A program made the position numbers and the translations under genes. Under the pieces are notes generated by a model. The model made no database searches, had not been told where the DNA came from, and saw nothing but the letters and a program-made list of their open reading frames with translations. 64,000 bases of DNA, from positions 1,798,001-1,862,000 of the forward strand of contig NZ_JQMX01000001.1 in NCBI RefSeq assembly GCF_000744945.1, in the 5' to 3' direction. Origin of the DNA: Carnobacterium maltaromaticum DSM 20342 (GTDB lineage: Bacteria; Bacillota; Bacilli; Lactobacillales; Carnobacteriaceae). Positions 34,699 through 49,005 of the stretch are shown here, piece by piece; the stretch's first letter is position 1; the number at the start of each line of letters is the position of its first letter.

Positions 34699-35955
34699 GT
34701 GCACTCAATTTGTCATAAAATTAAACAGTTAGAATTTACTCAAATTCTCTTTTACCTGATTAAGTGGTTTATTTACGCTGGTTTTGTTGGTACTTTAACA
34801 GGCGCTTTATCTGCCTTTTTCTTAAAATCTTTAGAAAAAGTAACAGCTTTACAAGTACATTACTCTTGGTTACTTTTTTTACTGCCTTTAGCCGGGGCTT
34901 TTATTAGTTATTTATATAAAGACTTTGGAAAGAATGCCCATAAAGGCAATAATTTAGTCATTGAGCAAGCGATTGGTGGGGAAGAAAAAATCCCTTTACG
35001 CCTAATCCCTTTAACATTGATAGGAACCTTAGCCACGCATCTTTTTGGTGGTTCTGCTGGTCGCGAAGGAACTGCTGTACAAATGGGTGGTGCTACTGCA
35101 GATTTTGTCGGGCGAATCATTAAAATTAATGCTAAAGAGAGACGCATTCTCATTATCTGTGGAATGAGTGCAGGATTTAGTTCTGTTTTTGGCACACCTA
35201 TAGCTGGAACTTTATTTGCTATGGAAGTGCTCGTATTAGGCTATTTCCGCGAAGAAGCACTATTTCCTAGCTTATGGTCTGCTTTAGTAGCAAACTGGGT
35301 TACACTAGCTCTTGGCGCCACTCATCACATTTATCAAATGGGACTAATTCCAACTAGCACACCACTCCTAATCTTAAAATTAATTTTGGCAGCAATTTTA
35401 TTCGGCTTAACTGGACGTCTTTTTAGTCGACTAACGGCTTATCTAAAAACAAAATTTAGTGAATGGTTTCCTAACCCTATTTTTAAAAGTTTTTTTGGTG
35501 GGATCATAATTATCATCTTAGTCATCGTTATTGGCAGTCGTGCTTATCTAGGATTGAGTTTACCGATGTTAGAACAATCATTTAATGGCGACCTTCCACC
35601 TTTATCTTTTCTAATTAAATTAATTTTCACATCTGTGACCCTTGGAGCAGGTTTTCAAGGAGGAGAGGTTACACCACTATTTGTCATTGGGGCTACTCTA
35701 GGAAGCACGTTAGCACCTTTCCTAGCTCTTCCAGTATCATTCTTAGCAGGTTTAGGATTTATCGGTGTATTTTCTGGAGCAACAAACACTCCCATTGCAT
35801 GTTTTGTCATGGGCTTAGAGCTTTTTGGAACAGCTAGTTTGCCTTATTTATTCTTAATTTGTGTTATTAGCTATTTATTTTCAGGAAACCTGGGCATCTA
35901 TCATTCCCAATTAGTTCAAATAAAAAAAGGAACACTTTTCGAAGAAGACAATTAA
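34699..35955 (+). CDS. CLC-family anion/proton antiporter, possible fluoride exporter
   Basis: Polytopic membrane protein of about 418 residues. The key CLC loop reads GSAGREGT, with Thr where chloride CLCs have Pro; the gating Glu is retained. The first selectivity segment is GNNLVIEQ rather than GSGIP, and the third is GGEVTP. GREGT and a loss of the serine segment are features of the CLC-F fluoride/proton antiporters, so fluoride export is a reasonable guess. I start at the GTG that follows AAGGAG by six bases; an upstream ATG precedes that site. No fluoride riboswitch is visible before it. Confidence 0.85.
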   Translation: MHSICHKIKQLEFTQILFYLIKWFIYAGFVGTLTGALSAFFLKSLEKVTALQVHYSWLLFLLPLAGAFISYLYKDFGKNAHKGNNLVIEQAIGGEEKIPLRLIPLTLIGTLATHLFGGSAGREGTAVQMGGATADFVGRIIKINAKERRILIICGMSAGFSSVFGTPIAGTLFAMEVLVLGYFREEALFPSLWSALVANWVTLALGATHHIYQMGLIPTSTPLLILKLILAAILFGLTGRLFSRLTAYLKTKFSEWFPNPIFKSFFGGIIIIILVIVIGSRAYLGLSLPMLEQSFNGDLPPLSFLIKLIFTSVTLGAGFQGGEVTPLFVIGATLGSTLAPFLALPVSFLAGLGFIGVFSGATNTPIACFVMGLELFGTASLPYLFLICVISYLFSGNLGIYHSQLVQIKKGTLFEEDN

Positions 35956-35990
35956 AAAAAGCAGGCCATATTAGGCGCTGCTTTTTCTTT
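35953..35990. terminator. Bidirectional terminator
   Basis: AAAAAGCAG / CTGCTTTTT with a 13-base loop, between convergent genes. Confidence 0.85.
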
Positions 35991-35995
35991 TAAAT

Positions 35996-36289
35996 TTAAA
36001 TATATAAGAATGGAACTTCTGGACGATTGTGAATTAGCCATTCATGCAAAGTCATTTCTTTAAAATGTTCATCTTCGTAATCAATTCCGTCATGCTTTTT
36101 CATGCACACTTCCATATAGGCAGATGCTGTTTCAGTGAAGATATTCATTTGATCCTGACGCATTTCATTAATAATACGAAACTCATCTTGATCCTCAATG
36201 CCTAATATTTCACAGGTATCTTCCCATTCATTCTCTTCAATTAAATTAAGCATAATCTCGATAAAACATTTTAATTGCATTTGGCTCAT
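35996..36289 (-). CDS. Hypothetical protein, 97 residues
   Basis: Not recognised. A small acidic protein with no membrane segment, rich in Glu, Asp, Met and Ile and predicted mostly helical (FIEIMLNLIEENEWEDTCEILGI). It has an own ribosome binding site (AGGAGAAAC) and codon use like its neighbours, so it is probably a real gene. Context gives no function. Confidence 0.65.
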   Translation of the reverse strand: MSQMQLKCFIEIMLNLIEENEWEDTCEILGIEDQDEFRIINEMRQDQMNIFTETASAYMEVCMKKHDGIDYEDEHFKEMTLHEWLIHNRPEVPFLYI

Positions 36290-36700
36290 ATATTGTTTCT
36301 CCTATCTGTTTTTGTTTTACGGTCACTAAATAACACTTTTAAAATAATGATTTTTCCATCGGTTTCAAATTACCTTTGATTTTAAAGGATTAAAAACAAA
36401 TAAAATAAACAATTATTCCATTAAGATAACACAAATATATCATAAAAAGAAATGAAACGCTGTGTTTTTTTTATCTTAATTTATCAAAAATTTCTTCATA
36501 TATCAAAAAAAATAAGAAAACTCTTTATTTTCGCTATTCTCATCTCTAAAAAATTCTTTTTCTTTCATTCATTATTTTTTCATATTTACATCAATTTTTA
36601 ATAATCAGACCTAAGTGCCATATATATATGCTGTGTTTTACTGTATAATAAAAAAATAGTAGTATTTAATTAATGAATGAACAGGAGATGACCATTATTC
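36290..36700. other. AT-rich intergenic region
   Basis: Very AT-rich, with runs of A and T and no open frame of note. A TATAAT near 36643 probably serves the downstream hydrolase gene. Nothing else recognised. Confidence 0.5.
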
Positions 36701-37252
36701 ATGCATTTATACCTAGTTTTAACTGCAACAAGTAGTTTATTATCAAAAACGATTAAATTATATACTAGAGCTAGCTACAATCACGCTTCGATTGCTCTGA
36801 TGCCTTCTTTGAATGATTTAGCTAGTTTTGGTCGAAAAGACTTAAATAACCCGTTTATTGGGGGTTTTGTTCGAGAAGATATTTCACATGATTTCTTTTT
36901 AAGTGCTCGTTGCTCAATTTATTCTTGTGAAATCACCTTGGATGAATACAAACATATTCAAGAACAAATAAACTATTTTCATCAACATAAAGAAGACTTG
37001 CGGTATAATTTATTAGGTTTAATTACTTTAGCCGTAAATATAGATTATCAACGTAATCGAGCCTTCTTTTGTTCCGAATTTATAGCGACTATTTTAGAAG
37101 ATAGTGGTCTTTATGAATTTAGCAAAAAGCCACATATGGTTACACCTCAAGATTTACAAGAATTAGCTATTTTTACTCATATCTATACTGGAACAATTTC
37201 AAATTATTTGCGTCAATTACAAAAACAAGCCCTTATACTAGAATACGCATAA
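36701..37252 (+). CDS. YiiX/YebB-like permuted NlpC/P60 cysteine hydrolase
   Basis: Protein of 183 residues with the circularly permuted papain-like arrangement: catalytic His28 in YNHASIAL precedes catalytic Cys124 in AFFCSEFIATIL. Such proteins cleave amide bonds in lipids, peptides or cell-wall fragments; bacterial members are largely uncharacterised. No signal peptide, so probably cytoplasmic or membrane-associated. It stands alone with a promoter-like TATAAT upstream and a terminator after it. Confidence 0.78.
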   Translation: MHLYLVLTATSSLLSKTIKLYTRASYNHASIALMPSLNDLASFGRKDLNNPFIGGFVREDISHDFFLSARCSIYSCEITLDEYKHIQEQINYFHQHKEDLRYNLLGLITLAVNIDYQRNRAFFCSEFIATILEDSGLYEFSKKPHMVTPQDLQELAIFTHIYTGTISNYLRQLQKQALILEYA

Positions 37253-37297
37253 AAAGACGCCTCAGTTAATATTAACTGAAACGTCTTTTATTTTTTG
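37250..37297 (+). terminator. Terminator after hydrolase gene
   Basis: AAAAGACG..CTCAGTT / AACTGA..CGTCTTTT around AATATT. Confidence 0.85.
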
Positions 37298-37443
37298 TAA
37301 GTGAAATTGCTTCAATGACATAACAAGTTTCAGTTAAAATAGTTAACAAACCACTCGCACCATAAAAAGGTAGTGTGCTTTCTTCCGACATTAGCTGAAT
37401 CATTTTAGGTAATCCTATTTGATCTCTACCGTTAACTAACCAA
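37264..37443 (-). pseudogene. Possible gene remnant
   Basis: On the minus strand an open frame of about 60 codons reads NQLWLVNGRDQIGLPKM... and ends with a hydrophobic helix GLLTILTETCYVIEAI followed by SLTKNKRR. A stop precedes it and no start with a ribosome binding site is found, and its stop is inside the terminator of the convergent gene. The composition looks protein-like, suggesting the C-terminal end of a decayed membrane protein. The parent family is not recognised. Confidence 0.35.
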
Positions 37444-37553
37444 AGTTGGTTCTACTACCATTAGAGATTTTTGACAGCTCAACAACAAAGCAAAGACAAG
37501 TAAACTAACACTTACATTCTTTATATATGTAATTTTATAGTACTCCTCATTAG

Positions 37554-37799
37554 TTAAATTTTATCTACAGTTATCAAACGGTACGTTGAAGAGTTAATGA
37601 CTAATTTTATTCCTTTTGGCATATTAGATACATAGTAATTTTTACCTATTTTTTCAAATTGACTTCTGTTATCATTTAAAGTAGCTAGCACTAAGAATTT
37701 TATTTCATTTTGTGTCATAGTCTTACTAAGCTTTTTATTTACTCGCTCAAAAACTAAATCCGTGTAACAAACTTTTTCTATAATTGTATTTTTTTCCAT
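37554..37799 (-). CDS. DUF3781 family protein
   Basis: Small protein of 81 residues. The N-terminal KVCYTDLVFERVNKKL and the C-terminal IGKNYYVSN...INSSTYRLITVDKI match my recollection of the DUF3781 family, which is common in Firmicutes and has no known function. Cytoplasmic, basic, single domain. AGGAGA precedes the start. Confidence 0.7.
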   Translation of the reverse strand: MEKNTIIEKVCYTDLVFERVNKKLSKTMTQNEIKFLVLATLNDNRSQFEKIGKNYYVSNMPKGIKLVINSSTYRLITVDKI

Positions 37800-38106
37800 C
37801 TATAATTTCTCCTATTTAATAAACTGTTCATATATCACCATAAGTCAAACTCTATTGATTACTTCAAAAAACTTTAAGTTTCAATAAAAATCAAGGTTTT
37901 TATGCTTTTCAGATGTAGCTGCCAGCCAAAGCAATCGGTAAACAGCGCTGTAAGGATGCCGTGTTCAGAGTACTCAGTTTTCTTGTAAATAAATTGCTAC
38001 AATCACTAAATATAGTCTTATAGTTATCAATTAGTATTGTATCATAATTCGAATAGTTGAGAAAAGTAATAAGAAATTCTACATAATGATCATTTTTAAA
38101 ATTTTG
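37800..38106. other. Intergenic region downstream of rRNA operon
   Basis: AT-rich. A minus-strand frame of 66 codons from the ATG at about 38109 has no ribosome binding site, begins at the T-run of the rRNA terminator and gives no recognisable product, so I do not call it. Nothing else seen. Confidence 0.45.
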
Positions 38107-38143
38107 CATAAAAAAAGAACTATTTTTCAATAGTCCTTTTTTT
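38107..38143 (-). terminator. Terminator of rRNA operon
   Basis: AAAGGACTATTG / AATAGTTCTTTTTTT on the minus strand, just after 5S rRNA. Confidence 0.9.
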
Positions 38144-38159
38144 CGATTGAATCTTTTGC

Positions 38160-38274
38160 GTGGCAACGTCCTACCCTCACAGGGGGAAACCCCCAACTAC
38201 TCTCGGCGCTGAAAAGCTTAACTGCTGTGTTCGGCATGGGAACAGGTGTATCCTTTTCGCTATCGCCACCACAC
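38160..38274 (-). rRNA. rrf: 5S ribosomal RNA
   Basis: About 115 bases beginning TGTGGTGGCGATAGCG on the minus strand, with the conserved CCGAACACAGCAGTTAAGC segment and a closing GTTGCCACGC. Ends are estimated from the terminal helix. Confidence 0.93.
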
Positions 38275-38529
38275 AATTTTTTTACAACTTACGGCGCTAC
38301 TCTGCGTCTGTTTCCTTTACTCCACTCCTCATGCACACTAGTGCATTCCGGGGTTCGCTCAGTTACATCCTTGATTAGCTTGCAATTTGTTAAAAAATGC
38401 TTGTTTAGGTTGATGGTTACATCGACACTAAACTGCGATTCAATTATTTAATTGTAGAGAGTTTGATCTCTCAAAACTGGAACTGTTTAAAAAGTAATTG
38501 TTTGGAAACGTTCTTCACCGTTTATTTCT
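38275..38529 (-). other. 23S-5S spacer
   Basis: Contains no tRNA gene. The arm at 38473-38499 pairs with 41697-41724 to form the 23S processing stem. Confidence 0.8.
38473..38499 (-). other. 23S precursor processing stem, 3' arm
   Basis: AAAACTGG..ACTGTTTAAAAAGTAATT on the plus strand is complementary to 41697-41724 over about 26 bases. Together they bracket 23S rRNA and form the helix cut by RNase III-type enzymes. Confidence 0.8.
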
Positions 38530-41450
<2,921 letters not shown>

Positions 41451-41696
41451 TAATTTTGGCACTACTACTTCACACTTCTTCGTTAATTTCGTGTTTTGTG
41501 ATACTCACGTACGCTAGTACGCTCCGTTTCTCAAACACTCATTTCCTCGAATTGCTTCGCATTAGCACAAAATTTTTATCGATGGTATTCCCGAAGGAAT
41601 CTCATGATGTTAGTCAATGATTTTATTCATTATCTTACGATAAGAACTAATTAAAAAACTCATTTAAAACGCGGTGTTTTCTCGGTTTCTTACTTT

Positions 41697-41724
41697 AATT
41701 ACTTTTTAAACAGTATCCAGTTTT
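41697..41724 (-). other. 23S precursor processing stem, 5' arm
   Basis: AATTACTTTTTAAACAG..CCAGTTTT, complementary to 38473-38499. Confidence 0.8.
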
Positions 41725-41789
41725 CAAAGAACAAAATGTGATTGACCTCTAATGAATAGAGATGAATCGTTTTGAGAGTTAGACCTCTC

Positions 41790-41806
41790 AAAACTGAACA
41801 AAGTAA
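41790..41806 (-). other. 16S precursor processing stem, 3' arm
   Basis: AAAACTGAACAAAGTAA on the plus strand, exact complement of the arm at 43497-43513; the pair encloses 16S rRNA. Confidence 0.8.
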
Positions 41807-41835
41807 AAACGAATGTGTGGGATTTCCGTAATATT

Positions 41836-43400
<1,565 letters not shown>

Positions 43401-43496
43401 ATGCTTGAAGCTCATTAGTTTTGCTAGCGAATAATTATTCACTTTCTTGCTTATTTGACTCAACCTTGTTGAGTCATCCTACACATTTGGTTCGTC

Positions 43497-43513
43497 TTAC
43501 TTTGTTCAGTTTT
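43497..43513 (-). other. 16S precursor processing stem, 5' arm
   Basis: TTACTTTGTTCAGTTTT, exact complement of 41790-41806. Confidence 0.8.
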
Positions 43514-43556
43514 CAAAGGTCTAAGTTGTTTCGTTTGTCGTTTTGACAACTTCTAA

Positions 43557-43585
43557 ATATTAACACATGGTTAATTTGTTGTCAA
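43557..43585 (-). promoter_or_regulatory. rRNA promoter P2
   Basis: TTGACA (43585-43580), 17-base spacer, TAATAT (43562-43557), about 155 bases before 16S rRNA. Confidence 0.88.
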
Positions 43586-43652
43586 CACTTTTTAAAACTT
43601 TTTTTAATTTCGTTTTCCGTCGAGACGTTGTTACGTCCCGGCGACATGTATA

Positions 43653-43681
43653 AATATAACAGCTACAGCAAGTTTCGTCAA
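43653..43681 (-). promoter_or_regulatory. rRNA promoter P1
   Basis: TTGACG (43681-43676), 17-base spacer, TATATT (43658-43653). Tandem with P2, 96 bases upstream. Confidence 0.85.
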
Positions 43682-43689
43682 CACTTTTT

Positions 43690-43960
43690 GGTAAATAAAT
43701 TAAATTAATTTTTAAAACTGAAAATCTAGTTTTTTTTATATTTTACACAACGCTTACATCCTTTAAAACCGAACAAGAATAAGTTGGGATTACTCTTTGT
43801 ATGCTTTTAAATATTTATGCATTTCAGAGTGAATATTCATTTTTATTAAAAGCACCGCAAAAATAGCTACTTTATTCCTTTTTTAGTTAAAAACTAACTA
43901 AAAGGAGTGGCATTTTTCATTTTATAAAAAATATTTTCCTGCTTTCTTCTATATAAGATA
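43690..43960. other. Spacer between rRNA promoters and lysS
   Basis: AT-rich. An imperfect hairpin near 43876-43910 (CCTTTTTTAGTTA / TAACTAAAAGG-like) is the only structure noticed. No gene seen. Confidence 0.4.
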
Positions 43961-43961
43961 A

Positions 43962-44008
43962 GAAAATGGAACCCATTAATCAAAAATGATTAACACGTTC
44001 CATTCTTT
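43962..44008 (-). terminator. Terminator after lysS
   Basis: On the minus strand GAATGGAACGTGTTAATCA pairs with TGATTAATGGGTTCCATTTTC. Confidence 0.85.
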
Positions 44009-44019
44009 AACTATTTATT

Positions 44020-45543
<1,524 letters not shown>

Positions 45544-45700
45544 TTATCGAACTGGGGTTTATAGTTATTTTTTACATAACCTTTATCCGCAATTTTCTTA
45601 GTTAGATTCATTTTTCTTTCATTACTCTTAATAATGCCAATATAATCAAAAAAAAGCAAGGAAATTAAGCGGATTTCTCCATTAATTCCTCACATTTTAA

Positions 45701-46696
45701 TTATTTCGCTAATTTCATTTCGCGTTCTTCGGTCGCATCAACAAAATCATCTAAGATTCGCGCCATTTCTTCTGGACGTGTTGCTTGATTAACGGCAACT
45801 TTAGTTTTTGCCGCACGAGAAATGCCTTTTAGGTAGTATGCAGCATGTTGACGAAATTCTCTGGTTGCGATAACTTCACCTTTTAAATTTACCAAACGTT
45901 CTAAATGTAATTTAGCTGTTTTTATCTTTTCTCTTGCCGATGGTTCAGGTAATAAAATGCCTGTCTCTAAATAGTGTTTAGTTTGATAAATCATCCACGG
46001 ATTACCTAAAGCAGCTCGCCCAATCATCACGCCATCTGCACCAACTTCATCCAACATTCTTTTGGCATCCATCGGAGTTCTAACATCTCCATTCCCCATA
46101 AAAGGAATTGTTAACTCTTGCTTCACTTGTCGTAAAACATCCCAATCTGCTTGACCTTCGTACATTTGGACACGCGTTCTTCCATGCATCGCTACCGCTC
46201 CTGCTCCTGCACGTTCAGCTGCCAATGCATTTTCAACAGCAAAGACATGATCTGAGTCCCAGCCAATACGCATCTTAACTGTCACAGGAATCTTAACAGC
46301 ATCGGCAACAGCTGCTACCATTTCATAAACTTTGTTTGGATCTAATAGCCATTTTGCTCCAGCTTCAGCTTTAATTATTTTGTTTACTGGACACCCCATA
46401 TTAATATCAATAATAGCGGCTTGAGTATTGGCTTCAACAAATTTTGCAGCTTCAACTAAGTTCGCTTTATCTCCACCAAAAATTTGAACACTTAATGGAT
46501 ATTCATTTTCTTCAATATGCAACATATCTAAAGTTTTTTTGTTACGAGTTTGAATTCCTTTGTCACTAATCATTTCACAGACAACAAGACCAGCACCAAA
46601 TTCTTTGACTGTCACTCGAAAAGCTGCATTACTGATTCCGGCCATTGGAGCAACTACTACTCGATTAGGAATCTCAACATCTCCAATTTTCCACAT
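45701..46696 (-). CDS. dusB: tRNA-dihydrouridine synthase DusB
   Basis: FMN-dependent TIM-barrel enzyme of 331 residues that reduces uridine to dihydrouridine in tRNA D-loops. The flavin-binding start VVAPMAGISNAAFR and the catalytic cysteine in INMGCPVNKI are present, followed by the GNGDV and IGRAALGNPW FMN motifs. The C-terminal helical domain covers residues 245-331. It sits between cysK and lysS as in related genomes. Confidence 0.95.
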   Translation of the reverse strand: MWKIGDVEIPNRVVVAPMAGISNAAFRVTVKEFGAGLVVCEMISDKGIQTRNKKTLDMLHIEENEYPLSVQIFGGDKANLVEAAKFVEANTQAAIIDINMGCPVNKIIKAEAGAKWLLDPNKVYEMVAAVADAVKIPVTVKMRIGWDSDHVFAVENALAAERAGAGAVAMHGRTRVQMYEGQADWDVLRQVKQELTIPFMGNGDVRTPMDAKRMLDEVGADGVMIGRAALGNPWMIYQTKHYLETGILLPEPSAREKIKTAKLHLERLVNLKGEVIATREFRQHAAYYLKGISRAAKTKVAVNQATRPEEMARILDDFVDATEEREMKLAK

Positions 46697-46840
46697 ATTA
46701 TTTGTTCCTCTTTTCTATTTATATGTAAAGTTCTACTTTACTTGTTTTTAATTAGCATTTTATCAATTTTACAACTCGTATCATATCATACTTCACAAAC
46801 TACGAAAACATTCTTGCTTATTATTTTAATTTTTTCTATA

Positions 46841-46878
46841 AAAAAGAAGCTAAGAATAGGTTCATTCTAGCTTCTTAT
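46841..46878 (-). terminator. Terminator after cysK
   Basis: AGAAGCTAGAAT / ATTCTTAGCTTCT then TTTTT on the minus strand. Confidence 0.88.
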
Positions 46879-46890
46879 AGTACATTTCAT

Positions 46891-47826
46891 TTATTCGCCT
46901 TCTACAGTTGGATACAACGCTGTTGAAAGGTAACGCTCACCGTTATCTGGAACGACGGCCAAAACAGATTTACCTTTACCTAGTTTCTTAGCTACCTCAA
47001 TAGCGGCTTTAATTGCAGCACCAGATGAAATCCCTACTAAAATACCTTCTTTAGCGGCAACTTCACGACCCATTAGTAAAGCTTCTTCACTGGCTACTTC
47101 TAAAATTCCATCATAAACTGTTCGATCTAATACTTCTGGGATAAAGCCAGCACCGATTCCTTGAATTTTGTGTGGACTTGGTGAACCACCAGCTAAAACA
47201 GGTGATTCTGCCGGCTCTACTGCATAAATAAGAACATCTGGATTAGCTTGTTTTAAAACATGTCCTACTCCAGTTAACGTACCACCTGTTCCTACACCTG
47301 CTACAAAAGCATCAGGGCCTTTTCCATCAAAAGCTTCTAGAATCTCTGGACCAGTTGTCACTTCATGAACTGCTGGATTCGCTAAGTTCTCAAATTGCAT
47401 CGGCATAAAGTAACCTGGCTGAGCTGCCAATTCAGTTGCCTTAGCGATTGCTCCCTTCATACCTTCTGCACCTGGAGTTAAAATAAGGGTCGCACCGTAA
47501 GCACGTAATATCTTACGTCTTTCAATACTCATTGTATCCGTCATTACTAAAATAGCCTGGTAGCCCTTAGCTGCAGCAACCATGGCTAAACCGATACCTG
47601 TATTTCCACTAGTAGGCTCGACAATAGTATCACCTGGTTTCAAAATACCTTCCTCTTCAGCAACTTCAATCATGTTTAAAGCAATCCGATCTTTAACACT
47701 ACCTCCAGCATTAAAAAATTCAAGCTTTACATAAACATCCGCTGCATCCTCTGGAACCACGCGATTTAATTTAACAATTGGCGTTTCCCCAATTAACTGT
47801 GTTACTGACGATACAATTTTTACCAT
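46891..47826 (-). CDS. cysK: Cysteine synthase A (O-acetylserine sulfhydrylase)
   Basis: PLP enzyme of 311 residues that makes cysteine from O-acetylserine and sulfide. The PLP lysine lies in [12 protein letters not shown] (near residue 43), the substrate loop is [11 protein letters not shown] and the phosphate-binding loop is GTGGTLTG. It has its own promoter and a leader whose last part is the dispersed element core, the same core found before metY and metA. Confidence 0.95.
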   Translation of the reverse strand: MVKIVSSVTQLIGETPIVKLNRVVPEDAADVYVKLEFFNAGGSVKDRIALNMIEVAEEEGILKPGDTIVEPTSGNTGIGLAMVAAAKGYQAILVMTDTMSIERRKILRAYGATLILTPGAEGMKGAIAKATELAAQPGYFMPMQFENLANPAVHEVTTGPEILEAFDGKGPDAFVAGVGTGGTLTGVGHVLKQANPDVLIYAVEPAESPVLAGGSPSPHKIQGIGAGFIPEVLDRTVYDGILEVASEEALLMGREVAAKEGILVGISSGAAIKAAIEVAKKLGKGKSVLAVVPDNGERYLSTALYPTVEGE

Positions 47827-47843
47827 TATTTTTCCTCCTATCG

Positions 47844-47875
47844 AATAAAAAGTTTGTTGAGCTGGTTAGGCCTAG
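47844..47875 (-). repeat. Core of dispersed leader element, before cysK
   Basis: On the minus strand AGGCCTAACCAGCTCAAC then AAACTTTTTATTCG, immediately before the AGGAGG of cysK. The rest of the leader (to about 47914) can form TAAACAG / CTGTTTTTTA, but does not align clearly with the 5' half of the full copies. Confidence 0.72.
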
Positions 47876-47920
47876 TAAAAAACAGACACGACTTTCCTAC
47901 ACCTGTTTACTCTTAAACTC

Positions 47921-47949
47921 ATTCTAGAAATCTTACTTACTTTTGTCAA
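47921..47949 (-). promoter_or_regulatory. Promoter of cysK
   Basis: TTGACA (47949-47944), 17-base spacer, TAGAAT (47926-47921). It gives a leader of about 88 bases. Confidence 0.85.
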
Positions 47950-48009
47950 GTAAAAACCATTAATAAGCCGTACCTTTATAGCTAGTTTAATTTTAGAGCC
48001 GAGTCCTGA

Positions 48010-48897
48010 TTACAGGCCAGCCGCTTCTATTTTTAGTTCAGCTAAATCTTCTTCTGAATAATGGTAGCTATTTCCACAGAAATTACAATTTGCTTCTGCG
48101 CCATGATCTTCATCGATCATATCTTGAATTTCTGTTGGACCTAATGTGATAATCGCATTAGCAAAACGTTCTTTTGAACAATCACATTTAAATGTTACTG
48201 GCATTTTTTCTAGAATTTTAACGTTTTCTTCCCCACCTAGTAGTCGAAAGAGAATTTCTTCTGGACTTTCACCTTCGTCCATTAGTTTTGAAACTAGAGG
48301 AATTTCAGCGATATTTTTTTCAATAGCGTCTAAGGTTGCATCTGTTGCTCCAGGCATGACTTGAATCATGAAACCTCCAGCCGCTTTAATTGAATTATCT
48401 GTATCAACTAAAACACTTAAACCAATCGCTGATGGTACTTGCTCTGAGTTTGCCATATAATAAGTGAAATCCTCGCCAAGCTCACCGCTTACTAATGGTA
48501 CTTGACCTGAGAAAGTTTCTTTCATTCCCATATCTTTAATAACTGTTAATGTACCTTCTGTTCCAACTGCACCACGAACATCTATTTTACCTGCTTCATT
48601 TGGCGGCAAGTGTACTTTTGGATTGGAAATATAACCTTTTGTTTCGCCAGCTCCGTTACTATCGACAATAATCGTGCCTGCAGGGCCATCCCCTTCAACT
48701 TTAACGGTCATTTTGTCTTGACCTTTCATAGTTGCACCTAATAAAAGAGCACCAATCATAGTCCGACCTAATGCCGCTGAAGATGCACTCCATGTATCAT
48801 GTCTTTTTTGTGCTTCACCAACTGTTTCAGTTGCACAAACAGCGTAAGCTCTAATTTGACCATCGTAACAAACACTTTTCAATAAATAATCTGACAT
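48010..48897 (-). CDS. hslO: Redox-regulated chaperone Hsp33
   Basis: Holding chaperone of about 295 residues that is activated when its zinc cysteines oxidise. The C-terminal switch has CDC (in [10 protein letters not shown]) and CNFC (in [13 protein letters not shown]), the full CxC-CxxC set. The start is the ATG of MSDYLLK, six bases after AGAGGTG; a GTG three codons upstream lacks a ribosome binding site. It follows ftsH as in B. subtilis, though the coaX gene usually found between them is missing here. Confidence 0.95.
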   Translation of the reverse strand: MSDYLLKSVCYDGQIRAYAVCATETVGEAQKRHDTWSASSAALGRTMIGALLLGATMKGQDKMTVKVEGDGPAGTIIVDSNGAGETKGYISNPKVHLPPNEAGKIDVRGAVGTEGTLTVIKDMGMKETFSGQVPLVSGELGEDFTYYMANSEQVPSAIGLSVLVDTDNSIKAAGGFMIQVMPGATDATLDAIEKNIAEIPLVSKLMDEGESPEEILFRLLGGEENVKILEKMPVTFKCDCSKERFANAIITLGPTEIQDMIDEDHGAEANCNFCGNSYHYSEEDLAELKIEAAGL

Positions 48898-48939
48898 TTT
48901 AAGCACCTCTTTTTTACTTTTTCATCATTTGTTTTTTGA

Positions 48940-48981
48940 TAAAGAAGGGATACAACAGCAAGTGTTGTATCCCTTCTTGTT
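48940..48981. terminator. Terminator after ftsH
   Basis: AAGAAGGGATACAACA / TGTTGTATCCCTTCTT with a 5-base loop. Confidence 0.92.
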
Positions 48982-49005
48982 TCTATTTGGAATCAGTAAC
49001 CACTT

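Noticed and set aside
37909..38196. Minus-strand frame beginning inside the 5S rRNA complement
   Set aside because: It has no ribosome binding site, crosses the rRNA terminator and shows no recognisable protein family.
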